A DNA stretch of 64,000 nucleotides from contig OX463782.1 in assembly GCA_949825025.1 (NCBI GenBank), forward strand, positions 28,126,759-28,190,758, read 5' to 3'. The position numbers were made by a program, and so were the translations under genes. Below the pieces are notes generated by a model. It was not told the origin of the DNA. It searched no databases and saw only the letters and a list, made by a program, of their open reading frames with translations. Shown here piece after piece: positions 58,621-64,000 of the stretch. How positions within the stretch are numbered: position 1 is the first letter of the stretch; every line of letters starts with the position of its first letter. The stretch is from Siphlonurus alternatus. Taxonomy: Eukaryota; Arthropoda; Insecta; Ephemeroptera; Siphlonuridae.

Positions 58621-59496
58621 TCATCTTATTACTCCTTATCTCTCCAATCCCTCCTCATTTAGAAGACTATGTACGCTTATAATATTTAAGATCACTCATC
58701 ATGTTGTGCTGCAGTGACAAAAATTATGTCAAAATATTTACTTTTGACATAAATTTATGACTGTTATAATTAGTAGAACCTTTAGTGTGTTTATTTTATG
58801 TGTGGTGGAAAGTCAGGAATTCTTGTTACCATATTTTTAGAACATTCTTATTCTTGTTATTAATGTATTATCATATATATACCTATATAGATAAATCTGT
58901 TTTTAAAGTTTTCAATATCTCCCAGCTTTTTTAATATCTTACTTCAGATCTCATCTCACTGTCCGTTGTAAGATTGATATAAGAGGAACTTGCAAAGAAA
59001 AAAAGTTAAGGGTAAGATAACAGAAATCAGCTGATTGACATAGTCCTATTTAATTAACATGTAAACCTTAGCAGCCTCATAAAAACTCTGAATTTTTTTA
59101 GAGACAGTCCAAGAAGCACCAAGAAGTTGCTGACAAAATTTCAAAACAATGGACCAGCCGATTTTTTTAAATTAAGTTTTTAATTTTTCAGTATAGGGGG
59201 CTTTCCCATGGAGAGCTAAGCTAAAACGTTAATTTAAAAAAATCCGCTTATCCAATTGTTTTGAAATTTTTTCTGCAACTTCTTGGTGCTAAAAGTTATG
59301 TCTCTAAAAAAAAATGGTATTTTTAAGAGGTTGCTAAGGTTTACATGTTTATCAAATGGGACTACGTCGATCAACTGATTTGTGTTATCTTACTCTTAAG
59401 GCAATGAGTTAAAATTTCATTGCAAAACTTGTTGCTTGTAAGCATTTTGTGTGCTTTTTTCTATACTTTGTAGAAGTAAAGCATAAATAAAATAAA
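58621..59496 (+). other. Miga: Probable Miga 3' UTR
   Basis: The sequence after the Miga stop is AT-rich and non-coding. Overlapping AATAAA signals at 59486-59496 are plausible cleavage signals; further ones lie near 59655 and 60080. If the distal signals are used, the foldback MITE at 59006-59399 would be transcribed in the 3' UTR as a long hairpin. The exact end cannot be set from sequence. Confidence 0.45.
59006..59399. mobile_element. Foldback MITE flanked by TTAA
   Basis: TTAA at 59006-59009 and 59396-59399 bracket termini GGGTAAGATAACA and, in complement, GAGTAAGATAACA. The arms stay complementary for about 170 bp (for example ATGTAAACCTTAGCA, GCACCAAGAAGTTGC, ATTTCAAAACAAT) around a loop at about 59185-59230. 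TTAA borders suit piggyBac- or Kolobok-type mobilisation. It has no coding capacity. Confidence 0.75.
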
Positions 59497-60879
59497 TAAC
59501 TCATTTTAGTGATATTAATGGCACAGATTATTTATAGTAGCATTTCTTTCCCTTGTATAACAATTTCAACACAAATTTAAGTTATTTATTGTTGCTGTAG
59601 GTATATGGTATGCACACTGTATGTATTTTAAGCCTTCAATTATTTTGTCGGACAATAAATTTCAGACTTCGAGTCCTCGAAACTGCGCCCCTTAATTAAA
59701 AAAAAAAAAAATTGCAAGGAACTTGCTTTGGCAAGGAACTTGCTTGATTCAAGTTTTGTAAAAATTGAAATGGGAGTTTAACATTTACTTTGAAAGCTTT
59801 TTGTGGAAGGAAATGAGAAATGGAGCTGTTGATTGTGACAAACTGCCCCCTTGAATTTTCTCAATCAAACTATAAGCGAGAATATTTTCAATTTGTTTAA
59901 AATTTATTTAATTCAATTTGTTTTTTATTTATATACAGAAGTATTCTATATGATTCGTGTGGATCGAATAACTGAGATTAATTGTTGTGCTACTCTACTT
60001 TTTTTCTATAACTTAACTGATTTAAGTTTTAATTTTTTAGTGCTTGTAAATATATTTCAAATTGTTAATTTTGAATAATAAATATTATGTAGAAAATGGA
60101 TTCTCATAAAAAGTTAATTTTTTTTATTACTGTCCTTTTTCTTCCTACTCCTTAGAATAGGCGGGGCAAAAAGTCAACAAGAAAGTAACCAATATTTAAA
60201 TATACCAGCTGTGTGCATTGTTATGTATTTGTTTTGATGGCACAGGTTGTCCAATTCTCCGTATGCTACTGATCTGCAGTATGTTGTATATTTTATATTA
60301 TGTAGAAGGCCACAAGGGCTCACTTGCACATACCATAACTAGTTTAGCCATCGTATGAGGGCACTCTGTAGTTTATCAGTTTACAAATATTGTGGTGGTA
60401 GAGTCTAGTTTGCCAATCTCATCTTAAAATTTACTCCTGAACTCAATCTTATTTCCTGTAATATATAAAAATGATATTATGCCGCAGTACTCTTAATATT
60501 TTTTAAAAGTTAAGAATTAGCTTACTAAATCCATTGCTGCTATTTTAAAATGATTAACAAATATGAGTGATTAAATATAATTAATAATTAGTTAATTACA
60601 ATAATTAAACATAATTATTTATCTATTTAATAATTTAATTAAGTACTACATTTACTAAAATTTACTTTACATATTTACAAAAATTTTCTAATTACAGTTT
60701 TGTCTAATACGTTTAGTATAAAAGTATAAAGATATGAGAAAATAGCTGTCAGTTAATTTATTGCTAGATACTATGTAATTTTTAATTGTTTGTTAGCAAC
60801 GGCAGAACTTATTTTCAGCATTGTTCACAGTGCTCTCTGGGATTCTGATACCATCTGCATGCCAGCTAGACATCCAATT

Positions 60880-61042
60880 ACTATTTCTTGATGGGGGACA
60901 TACTGTTCTCCTCCTACCAACTCCGTCATCTAGTAGTCAAGACACCCATCCATGTCACAAAAAGTCTGCCACGTTCGGGATTTGAACCAGGGACCTCTCG
61001 CACCAGAGACAGGCACTTTAACCACCACACCATACAGCTGGA
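60880..61042 (-). mobile_element. tRNA-derived SINE
   Basis: On the - strand a tRNA-like head (about 61042-60965) has box A TGGTGTGGTGG (61032-61022) and box B GGTTCAAATCC (60988-60978), followed by a non-tRNA body. The sequence departs from a real tRNA in the stems. The 3' end of the SINE is uncertain. It lies in or just beyond the DSCC1 3' UTR. Confidence 0.65.
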
Positions 61043-61274
61043 TAATAATTTTAATAAAAAATATATAAAAGAAATTAATAATAGTCTCGAGGTCCAAAAT
61101 TACGCACATAATTTTTATTTGGAGTGTCTTCCAGTGAAGTATTTGATGCCGTCCTTTGTCGACATTCGAGCATATTTTGCTAGTAGGGCATTGACGGACA
61201 ATTGGGGTGTTTCCAGGCGCCTGTTGATTAGAATTCATCAGTGTACATTGCAAACATGTGGCAAGAATTTCAAC

Positions 61275-61456
61275 TTACTGCATATAAGGGCAGATGTCAT
61301 CGAGCGGCCACGCCTGCCTCTCTTGAAACAGCTTGTGGAGACGCTGGTGAATATCCTCTGGGAGCTCCCTCTCGGGGAAGTACCAGATGCGAGCTGGCAA
61401 GACCGTTTTGTCAATCACCGCCATGCCAGCCAGCTGATCAACATTGGTCTGCAAAC
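61275..61456 (-). CDS. DSCC1: DSCC1 terminal coding exon
   Basis: The acceptor is TTCTGGTCAG. It encodes LQTNVDQLAGMAVIDKTVLP, RIWYFPERELPEDIHQRLHK and a terminal PLDDICPYMQ before TAA (61277-61275). A minus-strand AATAAA (TTTATT at 61114-61119) lies about 155 bases downstream. Confidence 0.92.
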
Positions 61457-63568
61457 CTGACCAGAAAAAAAAAAGTTCAAAAAATCATTATCCTGCTTTC
61501 AATCTTTTTAATTAAATCATTAGTTTTACTCTATTTCTTATGCTTTACTTTGGCAATACATACATGTAGTTAATTTTATTTTCCTCTAAACAACATAAAA
61601 TTTATTATTAACTAAATTTATGGTAAATACTGTAGTTTGAAATTCTGATTTGTTTTAATACTACTTCTAATTATTTATAACTATAAATCTCAACGACACT
61701 CTACTAAAGGTTGAAATTGAATTCTTATTGAAGGTGGTCTCACCTTCAGGGGCACTCTCTTGCCAGATTCTCAGGAACTCTGCAAGAGGGAACTTGCTGG
61801 CAGGACGCAGCACAGCCTCTGCAAGCGTGCGGCACACTCGGTTCTCGTCTAGGCGGTACACGGTCTCCCCTGAAAAAATACCTCAAACTCATCACTCAGA
61901 ATTGGTATTCAGTTTGCTTAAGGGTGAATGAAAGTTTGCAAGACAATCTGCCTAATAGATGACAAATCAGCAGACAAATTTAAGTCTCATAACACACAGT
62001 AATTACAAATATTCTATAAAAAAATTAAGCAGAACTCATGTTATAATTTTAAATAATATAGTACACTGCACGGAGAAATAAATGAGGACTGATAATGACG
62101 ACCTTTTTCCTATCAGCGAATATTTGGCACCATGAAAATTGATAATTTAAAAACTATTCTAATGTTGTGTGTTTTTAACTGTCCTTTAGGATGTAGGAGG
62201 TAAGATGAATGATGGAACGGTGACCGATAGTGACAATGATTTTAAGTACATGAATTTATGAGCAGACTAGAAGAAATAAGAAATATTGAAGTTGCATTGC
62301 AGCAACTTTCAAAAGTTTTTTTTTTAATCACAATTTAAGTACAGTAAGTATTTCAAAATTTAAAGCAAAAATTTCCTCTGCTTTTGAATGAAGTAAAAAC
62401 TGACACAAAAAAGAAAAAGTACAATTCAAGAATATTTTAATTATGTTTCCAGCTACAGTTATATTTACCTCCATCTAGCTGGCTAGAGGGATGGGTGTAC
62501 CAATGAAACACTTGGAGCAAGATCTCTCGAGGTACCAAGTCTTTTAGTGCCTCAATGCTCTCCTCCATACGAAGCTGCTTTAGCGGCATGGACACTTCAT
62601 CAAAGTACCGGAGTAGGAAAGAGAGCACTCGGAAATTGTAGTGAAAATCAAGCAACCTCCAACAGCCTAAAAACAGAAATGACATTAATAGTAATAAACA
62701 ATTTAAACCTGCGAGTAAAGAAAGAAAATACAGTAATTTAACATACATAGAGACATAACATGATGCCATATATCCCTTACGGAGTATAAGCCAGCAGCAT
62801 TATTACCTCGGCCATCAACAAATAGAAATCCACAGTATCGATTCTTACTCATGAAAAACTATTTTGCCTTCAACACTCGATTTCAATTGCACAAAGTAAG
62901 TTAATACACTAAGTTAAGCTCAGAATCATAAAATTAATAAGAAACAATCAGGCAAATATATAAGATCGGCAACTCCTTTTCTGCCTCAAAGCTTTACAAT
63001 TTTTTACAACCATATACCATATACTGTAGTATTAAGTTTTACCTGTAACTGCTAGTGTGACCATACTTAAATAATGAGAAAGCTTGTGACAAATTAATAT
63101 GACAAGCATTAACAGAAAGTCCTATCTGTTGAGTTAAACGATTAAAAGGCAGTTGTAGAGGTAAATTAAGAAGTTTATATTTATGGAGGCAAGATTTAAA
63201 CCATTTAAAAGATTTTTAATCCTCAATTACTGAACACCTAACTACCAAGAATAGGCGAGTGTGAATGGTTTTGGAAGCTCAGCCAGTAAGTAATCTAGCA
63301 TATTTATCCACGCAGCTCCTCATTCTAATGTCAATTTGTGTTACTTACCATTGATCTCGACAGCCATCAGCTGGGCCAGCTCCTTCTGGAGCTCCTCCTG
63401 GCTGGCCTGCACCGTGTCCAGCAGAGTGTTCATGGTGAGCGGCTCCTCAGCAACGTCCTCCTCACACTCCGGACCTTTGTACGGTCGACGCCCCAGCAGC
63501 TGCATGAGGCTGTGGAACCGAGGCTTGCACACCCGAGGCTCAAGGTACTTCTGAATCAGCTGGCTCAC
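61275..63568 (-). CDS. DSCC1: DCC1 / DSCC1 sister chromatid cohesion protein, C-terminal exons, 5'-partial
   Basis: DCC1 joins CTF8 and CTF18 in the alternative RFC clamp loader that loads PCNA and supports cohesion; its C-terminal winged helices contact DNA polymerase epsilon. Four exons on the - strand (63568-63349, 62666-62469, 61869-61744, 61456-61275) join in frame to 241 residues plus TAA. Typical motifs are QLIQKYLEPRVCKPRF, TLLDTVQASQEELQKELAQL, INGCWRLLDFHYNF, LVPREILLQVFHWY, YRLDENRVCRTLAE, FLRIWQESAPEG, VDQLAGMAVID and LDDICPYMQ at the end. About 150 N-terminal residues must lie beyond the window (human DCC1 is 393 residues, from memory). It is convergent with Miga. No break is seen. 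Confidence 0.93.
61744..61869 (-). CDS. DSCC1: DSCC1 exon
   Basis: The acceptor is ATTTTTTCAG and the donor GAAG|GTGAGA. It encodes ETVYRLDENRVCRTLAEAVL then FPLAEFLRIWQESAPE, a winged-helix segment recognisable from vertebrate DCC1. Confidence 0.94.
62469..62666 (-). CDS. DSCC1: DSCC1 exon
   Basis: The acceptor is TGTTTTTAG and the donor GGAG|GTAAAT. It encodes CWRLLDFHYNFRVLSFLL, the most conserved DCC1 segment, then LVPREILLQVFHWYTHPSS. Confidence 0.94.
63349..63568 (-). CDS. DSCC1: DSCC1 exon
   Basis: The acceptor is CATGTTGTAG and the donor AATG|GTAAGT. It encodes VSQLIQKYLEPRVCKPRF through RPYKGPE and the helical TLLDTVQASQEELQKELAQL, and ends in phase 1 within the Gly of INGCW. Confidence 0.92.
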
Positions 63569-64000
63569 CTACAACATGTGAATGTCTTGTCATTCTTCTA
63601 CATGCATCTTACTATAACACTATAACAGCACTTTTTTTTTTCTTTTTTCAAGAATACAAAAGTCAACAAAACAATAAAAATACCCTATGATGTATATATT
63701 AAATTATTATGTACTGCAGTATGACAGTAAAAATGCCACAGTTTTGCTTATAGATCCAATTATGAAAATATATTATTTTCATTTATTTTTCTCAAAAAAG
63801 GTACATAATTATATAATATATATATAATAAATATATATATATATATATATATATACTGTATATATATGCATACAATATAAGAGAAATAATAGTTAACCAC
63901 TATACCAGCAGTCTACTGAACTGTCTGGTGATAAAGTAATGTAAGATCTGTACGTGTAATTAAGGTGATTTTTTTTAAAAAAGGTGTAAGGTGATTCAAC
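63569..64000 (-). other. DSCC1 intron running off the window, with (TA)n microsatellite
   Basis: AT-rich sequence upstream of the first visible DSCC1 exon. A TA dinucleotide run occupies about 63817-63867. No further coding exon is seen before the window ends. Confidence 0.7.

Larger units (their letters stand above)
58621..61274. other. Intergenic interval between convergent Miga and DSCC1
   Basis: This contains the Miga 3' UTR, the TTAA foldback MITE (59006-59399), a 17-bp tandem duplication (59714-59747), AT-rich sequence and a minus-strand tRNA-derived SINE (about 60880-61042). No protein-coding exon is seen. Confidence 0.7.
61457..63348 (-). other. DSCC1 introns (61457-61743, 61870-62468, 62667-63348)
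   Basis: Three AT-rich introns with GT/AG ends and consistent phases. No additional exon, repeat or RNA gene was recognised in them. Confidence 0.8.

Noticed and set aside
60888..61460. 190-codon + strand frame
   Set aside because: It is the antisense of the DSCC1 last exon joined to the complement of the SINE. The minus-strand reading has clear homology and splice sites.

Overview
This window is a stretch of an AT-rich, intron-rich animal genome, most likely an insect or another arthropod. Genes are split into short, GC-richer exons with canonical GT/AG splice sites, separated by AT-rich introns. The three genes recognised (mitoguardin, an Unzipped-like GPI-anchored protein and the cohesion factor DCC1) are nuclear genes. 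An Unzipped-type protein points to arthropods. No bacterial, organellar or viral gene organisation is seen. Exon borders were derived by hand from splice consensus plus reading-phase continuity. All phases close without frameshifts.

Layout. Positions 45-58620 (+ strand) carry the 3' nine coding exons of mitoguardin (Miga). Exons 1-2 of the window (45-150 and 3037-3228) encode the membrane segment and linker. They are followed by one intron of about 51.7 kb (3229-54928), then seven closely spaced exons (54929-58620) for the conserved C-terminal half. Inside the giant intron, on the opposite strand, sits a complete five-exon gene (14853 down to 8888). It encodes a predicted 511-residue secreted, DM9-like, probably GPI-anchored protein that resembles Protein unzipped. 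Downstream of Miga and tail-to-tail with it, the last four coding exons of DSCC1/DCC1 lie on the - strand (63568 down to 61275). Its 5' part is outside the window.

The rest of the giant intron holds no recognisable gene. It contains about twenty short GC-richer islands in an AT-rich background. Eight exact TGACGTCA (CREB/ATF-type) sites occur in the window, seven of them in or beside islands. There are also three X-box (RFX)-like motifs within 4 kb and many CAGGTGT motifs.

Mobile DNA is abundant but mostly non-coding. There is a 2.17-kb near-full-length foldback element with about 130-bp tandem repeats in each arm (37790-39958). A 1.8-kb terminal-inverted-repeat element (45592-47390) contains a long pre-miRNA-like hairpin. 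Others are a TTAA-flanked foldback MITE downstream of Miga (59006-59399), a small foldback MITE in an Unzipped-like intron, a tRNA-derived SINE downstream of DSCC1, and a T-rich dispersed repeat on either side of Miga exon 3.

Functionally the three genes do not form a pathway. Miga acts at mitochondria-ER contacts, the nested gene encodes a cell-surface/adhesion-type protein, and DCC1 acts in the Ctf18 clamp loader at replication forks. The most interesting aspects are the nested gene architecture, the motif-rich islands and the undescribed-looking foldback elements.
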